Below are positions 18,154 through 26,628 of a stretch of 32,572 nucleotides of DNA, piece after piece. A program made the translations under genes and the position numbers. The DNA is from Legionellales bacterium (GTDB lineage: Bacteria; Pseudomonadota; Gammaproteobacteria; Berkiellales; Berkiellaceae): assembly GCA_947475765.1 (NCBI GenBank), contig CANJMM010000020.1, positions 1 through 32,572 of the forward strand, read 5' to 3'. The notes under the pieces were generated by a model. The model was not told where the DNA came from. It ran no database searches and saw only the letters and a list, made by a program, of their open reading frames with translations. Numbering within the stretch: the stretch's first letter is position 1; every line of letters starts with the position of its first letter.

Positions 18154-18166
18154 ACTAGGCGAAAAC

Positions 18167-18195
18167 ACTGTATCAGAAAATGCTTTCGTATCCAA
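18167..18195 (-). promoter_or_regulatory. Candidate promoter of the tRNA cluster
   Basis: On the minus strand TTGGAT (18195-18190), a 17-bp spacer and TACAGT (18172-18167) lie so that transcription would start a few bases before tRNA-Pro. The match to sigma-70 consensus is only partial. Between this site and folD, three tandem AAATTTATATT-like units occur (about 18239-18272). Confidence 0.35.
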
Positions 18196-18366
18196 GTTTG
18201 CAAATAATACTGTTTACAAAGCCTAGCGTCAAATTAAATTAAATTTATATTAAATTTATATTAAATTTATATTAATAGATGCAAAGCACATGAACGCATG
18301 CGAAAATGAGCCACTCTTTTTGATTTTTTAATCTATTAAACTAAATATATTACTAAGGCTTTGTTC

Positions 18367-19254
18367 ATGACTTCAATTAAGCGCCCAATTGGCGCTATTG
18401 GCCAACTCTTAGACGGCAAAAAACTGGCCCTCGAAATCAAACAAACGCTGGCTTTAAAACTAAAAGAAAGACTGGCTCGCCATTTGCCTGCACCGGGCTT
18501 GGCCGTAATTCAAGTAGGACAAGATGCGGCCTCTCAAATTTACGTGGCCAAAAAACGGGCTTTATGCCTTGAATTGGGTTTTAACAGCCAAGCTTATGAT
18601 TTGCCTTTGCATACCACTCAAAATGCCTTAATCGAGTTAATTCAAGGCTTAAATCACGATGCCTCTATTCATGGCATCTTAATTCAATTGCCTTTGCCCC
18701 CCCATATTTCTGAGCAGGTGCTAATTGAAACAATTTCGCCTTACAAAGACGTCGATGGCTTTCATCCGTTTAATATAGGCCGATTGGCACAACGTGCCCC
18801 ACTCCTTAGGCCTTGTACGCCTTATGGGATAATACAACTGCTTAATTCTATTGCTTTTGATTATTATGGCGCGCATGCCGTCATCGTTGGCGCCTCTAAT
18901 ATTGTGGGCAGACCCATGACTTTAGAATTATTACAAGCTGGCGCTACCACGACTACATGCCATAAATTTACCCGCAATTTACAACAGCACGTGCAAGAAG
19001 CTGATTTACTGATTGTTGCCGTCGGCAAGCCCCTCTTGATTCCAGGAGAATGGATTAAACCCGGCGCCGTCGTAATTGATGTAGGCATTAACCGTCTGCC
19101 TTCTGGGCAAGTAGTCGGTGATGTGGCATTTGAATCGGCTCAAAAAAGAGCGAGTTATATAACTCCTGTGCCGGGCGGCGTAGGCCCTATGACCGTTGTG
19201 ACATTAATGCAAAATACGCTTTTAGCAGCAGAACAATCTGAGTTAGTTGATTAA
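18367..19254 (+). CDS. folD: Methylenetetrahydrofolate dehydrogenase / cyclohydrolase
   Basis: This 295-residue bifunctional cytoplasmic enzyme interconverts 5,10-methylene- and 10-formyl-tetrahydrofolate, feeding purine and formyl-Met synthesis. It shows the catalytic-lysine region ([13 protein letters not shown]), the [12 protein letters not shown] block, the NADP-binding [10 protein letters not shown] motif and the C-terminal [11 protein letters not shown] signature. A TTG at 18361 is in frame, but AAGG at 18354-18357 is 9 nt from the ATG at 18367 and only 3 nt from the TTG, so the ATG is chosen. It is divergent from the tRNA cluster. Confidence 0.96.
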   Translation: MTSIKRPIGAIGQLLDGKKLALEIKQTLALKLKERLARHLPAPGLAVIQVGQDAASQIYVAKKRALCLELGFNSQAYDLPLHTTQNALIELIQGLNHDASIHGILIQLPLPPHISEQVLIETISPYKDVDGFHPFNIGRLAQRAPLLRPCTPYGIIQLLNSIAFDYYGAHAVIVGASNIVGRPMTLELLQAGATTTTCHKFTRNLQQHVQEADLLIVAVGKPLLIPGEWIKPGAVVIDVGINRLPSGQVVGDVAFESAQKRASYITPVPGGVGPMTVVTLMQNTLLAAEQSELVD

Positions 19255-19272
19255 TCATTATTATAATTATGA

Positions 19273-19301
19273 TTGACAAGTTAATCTAATTAAATTAAAT
19301 T
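19273..19301 (+). promoter_or_regulatory. Candidate promoter of the ankyrin-repeat gene
   Basis: A perfect TTGACA (19273-19278), a 17-bp spacer and TAAATT (19296-19301) lie about 60 bp upstream of the start codon, within AT-rich tandem TAAAT units. The presence of its own promoter would separate this gene from folD. Confidence 0.45.
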
Positions 19302-19361
19302 AAATCAAATTAAGTTAGTTTATTTTGTTTTGTTTTGTTTTTATATTAAAGAGTAAATTTT

Positions 19362-20552
19362 ATGACTATTTTAAATATTGCTATTGCCAAAGGCGACTTA
19401 CAAACCGTTAGAACCTTAATTGAACTAAAAGGCTATTCGCCCAATTATATTGGCTTAACGGGCCTTAATGACACCCCACTTACGGTAGCCGCGCAGTTTG
19501 GCCAACGTAAAGTCATGGATTATTTAATTCAAAAAGGGGCCGATATCAATGCTAAAGGCTATTATTTTAACTATGGCTTAACCCCAATGGAAGCGGCGCT
19601 TCAATTTGGACACACGCAAGTCGTGGCCAATTTATTAGCAAACAACGCGGAGCTTCCTTATGGTCTGCACAAAACAGATGTAGCAAATCAGTATTTATTA
19701 AAAGCCGCCAGTACCAATGATACCTGGTCTATTGAAAAAATTCTGGGGAACACAGAAGCCAATATTAATACCCATGATAATTTCATGAAGCTCACACCTT
19801 TACATAATGCAGTCATGAACGACTGTTTTGACGCGACACACAAACTGATTTTACACGGCGCTAAAGTTAATGCCATTGATATTCATGGCTGGACACCCTT
19901 ACATTATGCCGCTTCAAATAGCGACACTCAATTTGCAAAATTTTTAATTGAAAAAGGCGCCAAAATTAATGCCGAAGATAATAGCCATCGTACGCCTTTA
20001 TTTTCTGCCGTTCTTTCTAATGAAGAAGACTTAATTTATCTTCTGGTTAAACATGGTGCAAAAGTAAATCATACTGATATGGACGGCCGATCGGCATTAG
20101 ATCTCGCCATTATCAACGACGCACCCGAAATGATTAAATGCTTAGTGCTCAATGGCGCAAAAATTTCGGCAAATATCAATCAATCTACCCCATTGGAACA
20201 AGCCGCTGAATCTGGCAAACTTCAAGCAGTTGAAATGTTAATTGAACTGGGCTCGAGCTTATCGCACAAAAATGCACAAGGCAAAACAGCCTTAGAACTC
20301 GCTTTTAAAGCCGGTGAAATAGCCGCCGTTAATCTATTAAAATTGCATGGTGCAGAAGTGCCTTTGTATATTCAAGAAAAATTAAATGCTTTAGAGCCTA
20401 TAAATATAGATCAAGTCTTAGTTGAAACAACCGATAATTTAGCTTCAGTTTCAGGCTCAATCTCAGGCTCAAATGCTTACCATGCTCAACCTATTGGTCC
20501 CATATTAGGAACTGACGTAGTAGCATTGCAAGAACATGCCTTTGGCGCTTAA
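19362..20552 (+). CDS. Ankyrin-repeat protein
   Basis: This 396-residue protein is composed almost entirely of about ten ankyrin repeats of some 33 residues. Clear units begin at LTPLHNAV, WTPLHYAA, RTPLFSAV, RSALDLAI, STPLEQAA and KTALELAF, each followed by an LL-x-GA-type turn. No catalytic domain, signal peptide or membrane segment was seen. The last 50 residues are different: a serine/glycine tract (SVSGSISGSN, encoded by TCAGGCTCAA-like units near 20448-20475) and a tail ending in HAFGA. Ankyrin proteins bind other proteins. In intracellular gammaproteobacteria they are often type IV effectors, which would fit but is inference. Confidence 0.9.
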   Translation: MTILNIAIAKGDLQTVRTLIELKGYSPNYIGLTGLNDTPLTVAAQFGQRKVMDYLIQKGADINAKGYYFNYGLTPMEAALQFGHTQVVANLLANNAELPYGLHKTDVANQYLLKAASTNDTWSIEKILGNTEANINTHDNFMKLTPLHNAVMNDCFDATHKLILHGAKVNAIDIHGWTPLHYAASNSDTQFAKFLIEKGAKINAEDNSHRTPLFSAVLSNEEDLIYLLVKHGAKVNHTDMDGRSALDLAIINDAPEMIKCLVLNGAKISANINQSTPLEQAAESGKLQAVEMLIELGSSLSHKNAQGKTALELAFKAGEIAAVNLLKLHGAEVPLYIQEKLNALEPINIDQVLVETTDNLASVSGSISGSNAYHAQPIGPILGTDVVALQEHAFGA

Positions 20553-20596
20553 AAAAGTCTAAATTGGCAGTTTTATCCCCGAGTGGATTCTATCTT

Positions 20597-20640
20597 CTCC
20601 CCCTTTTTTTTAAAGGGGGTCATCGCAAAGCGATGGGGGG
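20597..20640. repeat. C/G-tract hairpin repeat, short relative of the end repeats
   Basis: CCCCCTTT (20599-20606) pairs with AAAGGGGG (20612-20619), and CATCGC (20621-20626) pairs with GCGATG (20630-20635). A run of six G follows. Read on the minus strand, the order CCCCCC, small hairpin, GACCCCCT, AGGGGG matches the larger repeats at both window ends. It sits between two converging genes and could terminate both. Confidence 0.65.
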
Positions 20641-20662
20641 TTTTATCCTGCAATCAATTTTA

Positions 20663-20953
20663 TTATTGGGTATCTTGTATTAGAACCAAATCTGACTTAA
20701 TCATTTGTCTAAATTCTTCTGACATCTCAGTCCATTCGATTAAATCTATTTTAAAAGGTAAATTGGACTCGTCAAAATCTTCTTGTAATTGTGCTTTTTC
20801 TAAAATGGGCATTTCTTCCAAAACACACAAATCTAAATCGGACAAAGGCTTATGTGTGCCTTTTACTCTTGATCCAAAAGCATAAAACGCATAAGAATAT
20901 TTTGCCAAAATAGCTTGGATCATTTGCTGATGGCTTGGCGTAAGATAAATCAT
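20663..20953 (-). CDS. mntA: Minimal nucleotidyltransferase, MntA-type antitoxin
   Basis: This 96-residue protein has the nucleotidyltransferase core: GSRVKG at 27-32, the metal-binding pair D39 and D41 in SDLDL, and a third acidic residue D70 in KIDLIEW. All catalytic positions are present. In MntA/HepT (type VII) systems the small nucleotidyltransferase modifies the partner HEPN toxin and so blocks it. The start codon overlaps the stop codon of the HEPN gene by 4 nt, the usual arrangement. It resembles the HI0073 family. A role as toxin-antitoxin module is inferred from the pairing. Confidence 0.85.
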   Translation of the reverse strand: MIYLTPSHQQMIQAILAKYSYAFYAFGSRVKGTHKPLSDLDLCVLEEMPILEKAQLQEDFDESNLPFKIDLIEWTEMSEEFRQMIKSDLVLIQDTQ

Positions 20954-21342
20954 TTCAGTTGTTCTAGATTATTAATTAACTCAGACATTGCCAATGAAAA
21001 TTGATCAAATATACCAATCACACTTTCAGCATTCTCTTCTTTATAAGAATGGGAAGAAATATTTCTTTTTTCTAAAAAAACAAACCATGCTTCAGGGCTC
21101 ACAATTAATTTATTTAAAGCCGCCTGACGAATGGTCTCACGAGGAGAGCGGGTTTCTACCCCCTGATAATCTAATATTCTTTTTAAGGTTTTCCAAGATA
21201 GCTCAAACGAATATTCAAAAGCCTGAATTGCTCCTGCTTTATCTCTATCTGTTTTCATTTCTATTCTAAAACGCTCAAAATTAGCGCGTGCTTTTATTAA
21301 ATTAGAAATGTCTATCCCTTGAATCATGCGTGTCTCGGTCAT
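20950..21342 (-). CDS. hepT: HEPN-domain protein, HepT-type toxin (HI0074 family)
   Basis: This 130-residue all-helical protein has the HEPN active-site motif R93-N-x3-H98 followed by Y100 (EKRNISSHSY). FEYSFELSWKTLKRIL and SPRETIRQA are typical of the HI0074 nucleotidyltransferase-partner family. In characterised systems it is an RNase toxin, or is held inactive by the partner enzyme. It starts 3 nt after the cysS stop codon, and its GGGGG ribosome-binding site lies in the end of cysS, so expression should follow CysRS translation. The catalytic R and H are intact. Confidence 0.86.
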   Translation of the reverse strand: MTETRMIQGIDISNLIKARANFERFRIEMKTDRDKAGAIQAFEYSFELSWKTLKRILDYQGVETRSPRETIRQAALNKLIVSPEAWFVFLEKRNISSHSYKEENAESVIGIFDQFSLAMSELINNLEQLK

Positions 21343-21345
21343 ATT

Positions 21346-22779
21346 TTACCCCCTTCTCCAAGACGTTCCGTCTTTGGTGTCTTCTATGATAATGCCTTTA
21401 GATTCTAGATCTTTGCGAATTCTATCGGCTTCTGAGAAATTTTGTTTTAATCTGGCTTGCGCTCTGCCTATGATCATTTTTTCGATGGTTTTTTCGTCTA
21501 AAACCAGCTGATCTGATTCAGATTTTTTAAAAGATTTAAAAGATTTTAGATATTTTTCTGGCACACTAAGCAATAACCCAATGGCGCCTGAAAGTTCAAG
21601 CAACCCAATAGCCAATATCTTATTTTTAGTTAAATTCATTTCTTTGGCCAATTCAAATAACACCGCAATAGCCAATGGGGTATTAAAATCATCGTTCATG
21701 GCTTGCGTAAATTTATCATAATACGGCTGTATTACTATTTTATCGGCATCTGCCAGCTGCTTATATGACACAAAATTAGGCTGCCAAACGGCATTCAGGG
21801 CCAAATATAATCTTTCTAAGCCATTTTTAGCGTTCTCTAAGCCTTCTTGGCTATAATTAATAGGGCTTCTATAATGACTGGATAACAAGAAAAAACGAAC
21901 CACTTCAGGATGATAAATTTCCAAAACCTCTCGAATGCTGAAAAAGTTTTTAAGCGATTTGGACATTTTTTGATCGTCTACTTGCACAAACCCCACATGC
22001 ATCCAATAATTGACAAAGTGTTCCCCTGTTGCGCCTTCTGATTGCGCACGTTCATTTTCATGATGCGGGAAAATCAAATCGAAGCCGCCTCCATGAATAT
22101 CAATGGTATTGCCCAAACAATGCGTTGCCATTGCAGAACATTCAATATGCCAACCCGGGCGACCCGGCCCCCAATGTGCCTCAAAGCTGGGCTCTCCTGC
22201 TTTGGCTTTTTTCCATAAAACAAAATCATAAGGGCTGTGTTTAGATTGCACCATTTCGACGCGTTCACCCGCTCTGAGATCTTCTAATTTTCGGTGAGAT
22301 AATTCACCATAAGGGAGATATTGCTCAACCGCAAAATACACATCCCCATCTTGTCCTATATAGGCCAATTTTTTATCTAATAATACTTGAATCATGTCTA
22401 GAATATGGGGAATATGATGGGTGGCTTTAGGCTCTATGCTGGGCAAATCCATACCCAAACGCTTAAAATCTTCATGCATTAATTCAATAAATCGCTGGGT
22501 AAGTGCCTCAATAGACTCTTGATTGGCATTGGCCCTATCAATAATTTTATCGTCTATATCGGTAATATTACGCACATACGTAACCTCATATCCTAGCCAG
22601 GTTAAATATTTTACAATGGCATCAAAAGCAATGCTCACTCGCGCATGACCAATATGGCAATAATCATATACCGTGATACCACAAACATACAATTTAATTT
22701 TGCCCGGGATGATTGGCTTAAAAACTTCTTTTTTTTGGTTAATTGTATTGTAAATAAAAAACTCAGATAAGCTCACCAC
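21346..22779 (-). CDS. cysS: Cysteinyl-tRNA synthetase
   Basis: This 477-residue class I synthetase charges tRNA-Cys. It has the HIGH motif at 42-45, KMSKS at 271-275 and zinc ligands C33, C214, H239 and E243. Length is near the family norm (461 in E. coli). The C-terminal region carries a small insertion with KSFKSFKKSE, encoded by a GATTTTTTAAAA-like repeat (21521-21550), before the conserved IRxxLESKGIIIEDTKDG end. It lies 35 nt downstream of gltX and directly upstream of the HEPN/MNT pair. Confidence 0.96.
   Translation of the reverse strand: MVSLSEFFIYNTINQKKEVFKPIIPGKIKLYVCGITVYDYCHIGHARVSIAFDAIVKYLTWLGYEVTYVRNITDIDDKIIDRANANQESIEALTQRFIELMHEDFKRLGMDLPSIEPKATHHIPHILDMIQVLLDKKLAYIGQDGDVYFAVEQYLPYGELSHRKLEDLRAGERVEMVQSKHSPYDFVLWKKAKAGEPSFEAHWGPGRPGWHIECSAMATHCLGNTIDIHGGGFDLIFPHHENERAQSEGATGEHFVNYWMHVGFVQVDDQKMSKSLKNFFSIREVLEIYHPEVVRFFLLSSHYRSPINYSQEGLENAKNGLERLYLALNAVWQPNFVSYKQLADADKIVIQPYYDKFTQAMNDDFNTPLAIAVLFELAKEMNLTKNKILAIGLLELSGAIGLLLSVPEKYLKSFKSFKKSESDQLVLDEKTIEKMIIGRAQARLKQNFSEADRIRKDLESKGIIIEDTKDGTSWRRG
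21521..21550. repeat. Low-complexity GATTTTTTAAAA repeat inside cysS
   Basis: Tandem GATTTTTTAAAA/GATTTAAAA/GATTTTA units, in frame, encode the KSFKSFKKSE stretch near the C-terminus of CysRS, outside the catalytic core. Confidence 0.6.
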
Positions 22780-22814
22780 AGTATCTCCTATTTACTTTTT
22801 ATTTTTTATTTTTA

Positions 22815-24197
22815 TTATTTATTTAATTTTAATAATAATTTATCTTTACCCATTAATAAAAATATTTTTTCTAATTCTGGGCCAAAACACACCCCTGTCA
22901 GCAAGGCCCTTAAGGGCATAAATAAATTTTTGCCTTTAAGATTTGTTTTATGTTTGATTTCTTCAATGACTTTTTTATAATCTGCGCCGTAGTTTAAAAC
23001 AGCCTGTTTCGCCGCTTCAATATAATCTTTGCTTGTTTGCGCTAAGCAAAGTTTAGCGTCTTCTTGTGTTTCATTTGTATCAAATACTATTTTTGCCCAA
23101 AATAACGCATCTTTAGGCATCACAATATTAGCCTTTATGGCTTCCACAAATAAGCCTTGCTGATGCATGGGCACCAGATTTTGAACCGAATCTTTCATCC
23201 AGTCCCACAAAGCCTCATTGGTTAATAATTGAATGGCTTCTTTTTGCCAATAATGCAATTGTACTTCGTCGTAATGCGCAGGGCTTCTGCCAATATGATT
23301 AATTTGAAAATACTGCCTTAATTCGGCTAAGCTCAATAACTTTCTATCTTGTTCGACATCATAATGATGCCCGAGCCTGGCCAAATAATTCACTAAAGCC
23401 AAACTAAAATAGCCCTGGCTACGTAAGTCTTCAATAGACTGGCTGCCATTTCGTTTAGATAAAGGCTTGCCATCGTGCCCTACAATAAGCGGCATATGGC
23501 CATATTCTGGATGCCTTAAGCCAAGTGCCTCTAAAATTAATAATTGTCTTGGGGTATTGGTTAAATGATCTTCACCCCTAAAAGCATGTGTCACGCCCAT
23601 TAAGGCATCATCAATGGCATTACAAAACATAAACGAAGCAAATCCATCGCCTTTTTTAATAATAAAATCGCCAATATCATCGGCTTGAAAAATTTTGGGT
23701 CCTTGAACTAAATCTGTAAAGGTAATTTGTGTGTTTTCCCCCACTTTAAATCTAAGTGCTTCAACTAAACCTTGTTGACGCAAACTGGCCACTTGTTCTG
23801 TGCTTAAATTACGGCACTTGCCATTATATCTAGGTGGCTTACCAGAAGAGACTTGTGTTTTGCGCGATAACGTTAATTCTAATTCTGTGCAAAAACAAGG
23901 ATAGGCTTTTTGCGTGTCTATCAGTTGCTGATAATACTTATCATATATTTCATTGCGTTCAGATTGATAATAAGGCCCTTCTTGCCAGAGCAAACCCATC
24001 CAAGTTAAATCTCTTAATAAAGCATCTGTATATTCTTGTTTAGAACGCTCTCTATCAGAGTCTTCTATGCGCAATAAAAATAGGCCTTGTTCTTGTTCTT
24101 GTTCTTGTTCTTTTGCCACCAAAACATTAAATAATGCGGTACGCACGTTGCCTAGATGCATTAATCCAGTGGGGCTTGGGCTAAAACGGGATTTCAT
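22815..24197 (-). CDS. gltX: Glutamyl-tRNA synthetase
   Basis: This 460-residue class I synthetase charges tRNA-Glu. The HIGH-equivalent is HLGN (14-17) in SPTGLMHLGNVRTALFN, and the KMSKS-equivalent is PLSKR (245-249). An EQEQEQEQ tract (30-37) is inserted between the first helix and the conserved LLRIEDSD strand. It is encoded by CTTGTT hexamers at 24086-24110. The zinc-site cysteines C101, C103 and C128 are present, but the position of the fourth ligand (His in E. coli) seems to be N130. Whether it also charges tRNA-Gln cannot be told from sequence alone. Confidence 0.95.
   Translation of the reverse strand: MKSRFSPSPTGLMHLGNVRTALFNVLVAKEQEQEQEQGLFLLRIEDSDRERSKQEYTDALLRDLTWMGLLWQEGPYYQSERNEIYDKYYQQLIDTQKAYPCFCTELELTLSRKTQVSSGKPPRYNGKCRNLSTEQVASLRQQGLVEALRFKVGENTQITFTDLVQGPKIFQADDIGDFIIKKGDGFASFMFCNAIDDALMGVTHAFRGEDHLTNTPRQLLILEALGLRHPEYGHMPLIVGHDGKPLSKRNGSQSIEDLRSQGYFSLALVNYLARLGHHYDVEQDRKLLSLAELRQYFQINHIGRSPAHYDEVQLHYWQKEAIQLLTNEALWDWMKDSVQNLVPMHQQGLFVEAIKANIVMPKDALFWAKIVFDTNETQEDAKLCLAQTSKDYIEAAKQAVLNYGADYKKVIEEIKHKTNLKGKNLFMPLRALLTGVCFGPELEKIFLLMGKDKLLLKLNK
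24086..24110. repeat. CTTGTT hexamer repeat inside gltX
   Basis: Four perfect tandem CTTGTT units encode the EQEQEQEQ insertion close to the active-site N-terminus of GluRS. Slippage would add or remove EQ pairs without a frameshift. Confidence 0.88.
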
Positions 24198-24567
24198 GAG
24201 TCATGAACCTTAATCTTGATTAAATAAACAAATTCATTATCATACCTGAGAATAGGCTATATTTAAATTAAGCATACTCACCCGTATATTCGCCAGTATA
24301 TTCGCCCGTGTATAACTTTAACTTTTTCCACAGTTTCTGGGCATCAAATTGTTAAGAGCATGTACACAGGCTGTGTATAGTCAAAAATTGCCTGATTATT
24401 TCAAGATATTCATATTTGTTCATTTTTTGAACAATTTTATTTTTATCTTTATTTTTCTTTCTATTTTTATTTCTAAGCCACTCACCCAACCTATGCTGAT
24501 TTTTAAAATAAATTCACCCAAATCCGTGTATAATGGCAGCCTTAAATAAAATATGAGGTGAATGCAC
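24198..24567. other. 370-bp gap between gltX and ppiB
   Basis: This is a divergent intergenic region. It has three GTATATTCGCC-like units at about 24282-24312, a T-rich low-complexity tract at 24410-24475, and a perfect TATAAT at 24529-24534. A 66-codon hydrophobic frame starting with TTG at 24349 lies here, but it is low-complexity and lacks a ribosome-binding site, so it is not called. Confidence 0.5.
24529..24534 (+). promoter_or_regulatory. Candidate -10 box of the ppiB-lpxH operon
   Basis: A perfect TATAAT lies about 34 bp before the ppiB start codon. Transcription would begin near 24541 and leave a leader of about 27 nt containing GAGGTG. No convincing -35 box is visible. Confidence 0.4.
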
Positions 24568-25074
24568 ATGATTATTATTCATACTAATTTTGGAAAAATT
24601 AGCCTTGAGCTAACTGCCGATAAAACCCCTAACACCGTCGAAAATTTTTTAAATTATGTCAACGACGGTTATTTTGAAAATACCCTATTTCACCGGGTTA
24701 TTCCTGGCTTTATGATTCAAGGCGGTGGTTTTACAGAAGGCCTAGTAGATAAAGACGGTGGCTATGAAGCCATTAAAAATGAAGCTGCCACTGGCTTAAC
24801 CAATCGCAGAGGCACCATTGCCATGGCGCGTACCAGCGATCCCCACTCGGCCACTTCTCAGTTTTTTATTAATTTAAGCGATAATTTATTTTTAGATTAT
24901 AAAGCCGCCAATGCCCAAGGTTATGGCTATTGTGTCTTCGGTTTTGTAACAGAAGGCATGGACATTGTGGATAAAATTGCACAAGTCAAAACCGGCTCCA
25001 AACAAGGTCACGGTGATGTGCCTTTAAACGATGTGATCATTGAAAAAGTAGAGTTAATCAAAACAGAAGAATAA
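24568..25074 (+). CDS. ppiB: Peptidyl-prolyl cis-trans isomerase B (cyclophilin)
   Basis: This 168-residue cytoplasmic cyclophilin without signal peptide speeds prolyl isomerisation. The catalytic block FHRVIPGFMIQGG and the substrate-binding TSQFFINLSDN are intact. Two in-frame ATGs exist (24562 and 24568). The GAGGTG site at 24555-24560 is 7 nt from the second and 1 nt from the first, so MIIIHTNFG is chosen. It is followed after 8 nt by lpxH. Confidence 0.96.
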   Translation: MIIIHTNFGKISLELTADKTPNTVENFLNYVNDGYFENTLFHRVIPGFMIQGGGFTEGLVDKDGGYEAIKNEAATGLTNRRGTIAMARTSDPHSATSQFFINLSDNLFLDYKAANAQGYGYCVFGFVTEGMDIVDKIAQVKTGSKQGHGDVPLNDVIIEKVELIKTEE

Positions 25075-25082
25075 AAACAATC

Positions 25083-25829
25083 ATGTTTTTAACTTCTGCT
25101 GATTTGAGCTATTTTATATCAGACGTGCATTTAAGCGATGCACGTCCGGATATTACCGCTCGCTTCAACGCTTTTTTTGAGTTACTTTTTGCAGCCCCCA
25201 AACAGCCTAGGCATGTTTTTATTTTAGGCGATTTATTTAATGTCTGGCTAGGGGATGATGTAGACAGCCCCTTAATTCAAGAAATCATGGCCTTATTTCA
25301 ACGCTGCCAAAACGCTGATATTACCCTTTATTTTATGCCAGGTAACCGAGATTATTTACTGGGGCAACAATTTAGTCAAAAAGCCCAGGTGATTTTATTA
25401 CCCGATCCTATCTTAGTGAATCTAGCCGGACAGGCGATTTTGCTGACGCACGGGGATCAATTTATGACTTTAGATAAAAAGTATATAAGCTATCGTCGTT
25501 TGGCTCAGCATGATTTTATTAAACAGTATTTTCCTAAATTGCCCTTGTGGTTTAGACAAAAATTTGCTGCCTTTTTAAGAAATAGCAGCAAGCAACAAAA
25601 TCATCATAAGCCTCGTTATATCATGGACGTAGATACCCTCACGGTAGAAAAATGGCTCACCCAATATCAAGTGCCGAATATGATTCACGGTCACATTCAT
25701 CGAATGGGGTGCCACGCTCACCCTAATGTTTGTCCTGAAGCCAAAAGATATGTCTTAGGCGATTGGTATACTCAAGGAAATTATATTACGGTAGATGCTG
25801 AACAAGGTATTGTTTTACATCAATTTTGA
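25083..25829 (+). CDS. lpxH: UDP-2,3-diacylglucosamine diphosphatase
   Basis: This 248-residue metallophosphoesterase cleaves UDP-2,3-diacylglucosamine to lipid X in lipid A synthesis, at the inner face of the inner membrane. Metal ligands are visible in the LpxH order: D14 and H16 (SDVHL), D50 (GDLFNVWLGDD), the PGNRD asparagine, the THGDQ histidine and the HGHIH pair. It indicates a Gram-negative envelope. It overlaps nothing and ends 6 nt from the end of the convergent DUF455 gene, with no clear terminator between them. Confidence 0.94.
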   Translation: MFLTSADLSYFISDVHLSDARPDITARFNAFFELLFAAPKQPRHVFILGDLFNVWLGDDVDSPLIQEIMALFQRCQNADITLYFMPGNRDYLLGQQFSQKAQVILLPDPILVNLAGQAILLTHGDQFMTLDKKYISYRRLAQHDFIKQYFPKLPLWFRQKFAAFLRNSSKQQNHHKPRYIMDVDTLTVEKWLTQYQVPNMIHGHIHRMGCHAHPNVCPEAKRYVLGDWYTQGNYITVDAEQGIVLHQF

Positions 25830-25835
25830 TTTTTT

Positions 25836-26627
25836 TTAAATATTTTCTAAAAATAACATGTCTTTTTCGGTAAAACCCACTTTGAGTCGTGTTGCTCTGG
25901 CAAAGGGTTTTTTGATCATTTTAAGGGCAAATTCTAATACCAATGCTTGAAAAACAGCCTCCGGATCTAATTGTCGGCTATGACAGACATAATTAAACCA
26001 TTTGTTGCCTATTTTGACATGGCCTTCTTCATCGTGCAAAATAATATTCATGGCCGCAACGATTTCGGTTTCCCCTAATAGCGCTAATTTATCTCGAATA
26101 CCTGGGGCAACATCTAATCCTCTTGCTTCCATAATACGCGGAACCAGGGCCATGCGATTGAGCACATCGTGTTTTGTTTTTTCGGCCAATTCCCATAAGC
26201 TATTATGCGCCAAAAATTCGCCATAATAATGGCCTCTGTTTTTTAAAATTTGGGCCAACAAGCTAAAATGATAGGCTTCTTCTTTGGCCACTTGTAGCCA
26301 ATCTGAATAATAATCTCGAGGCATAGTTCTAAAGCGATAGCACGCATCTAAAGCCAAATTAATGGCATTAAACTCGATATGGGCCAAAGCATGTACTAAA
26401 GCCGTTACCCCTATAGGGGTGCCTAATTTACGCTGGGGCACCAACCTTGGGGAAATTAATTCTGGTTTTTCTGGTCTGCCTGCATGAATGGCATAATCTT
26501 CAGGATTTAAATCTAGCTCTAGATTTAAATCTAGAGCTAGATCTAGCTTTAAATTATTGACGCGCTCTAATTTTTTATCTAAATCCGACTCAAATAAAGC
26601 TTCTGCGATTTTATCAAAAAAACCCAT
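25836..26627 (-). CDS. DUF455 family ferritin-like protein
   Basis: This 263-residue protein of the DUF455 (PF04305) family has a ferritin-like helical fold. Likely metal-ligand motifs are HIEFNAINLALD, KEEAYHF and HDEEGHV. The reaction is unknown. The reading frame is open further upstream inside purF, but the ATG at 26627 lies 1 nt after the purF stop codon and starts MGFFDKIAEAL, which is a better start. Residues near 25-42 are a leucine/aspartate repeat (LKLDLALDLNLELDLN) encoded by palindromic TCTAGA-type hexamers. This lies in the linker before the conserved GRPEKPELI. It is the last gene of the truA-purF operon. Confidence 0.85.
   Translation of the reverse strand: MGFFDKIAEALFESDLDKKLERVNNLKLDLALDLNLELDLNPEDYAIHAGRPEKPELISPRLVPQRKLGTPIGVTALVHALAHIEFNAINLALDACYRFRTMPRDYYSDWLQVAKEEAYHFSLLAQILKNRGHYYGEFLAHNSLWELAEKTKHDVLNRMALVPRIMEARGLDVAPGIRDKLALLGETEIVAAMNIILHDEEGHVKIGNKWFNYVCHSRQLDPEAVFQALVLEFALKMIKKPFARATRLKVGFTEKDMLFLENI
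26505..26554. repeat. ATTTAAATCTAGAGCTAGATC-type repeat inside the DUF455 gene
   Basis: Overlapping hexamers related to CTAGAT and TTAAAT, largely palindromic, encode the Leu-Asp repeat near the protein's N-terminus. The unit is shared with the lon and accD repeats. Confidence 0.82.
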
Positions 26628-26628
26628 T

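Noticed and set aside
24349-24549. 66-codon hydrophobic frame between gltX and ppiB
   Set aside because: TTG start without ribosome-binding site, T-rich low-complexity origin, and it runs over the likely ppiB promoter.
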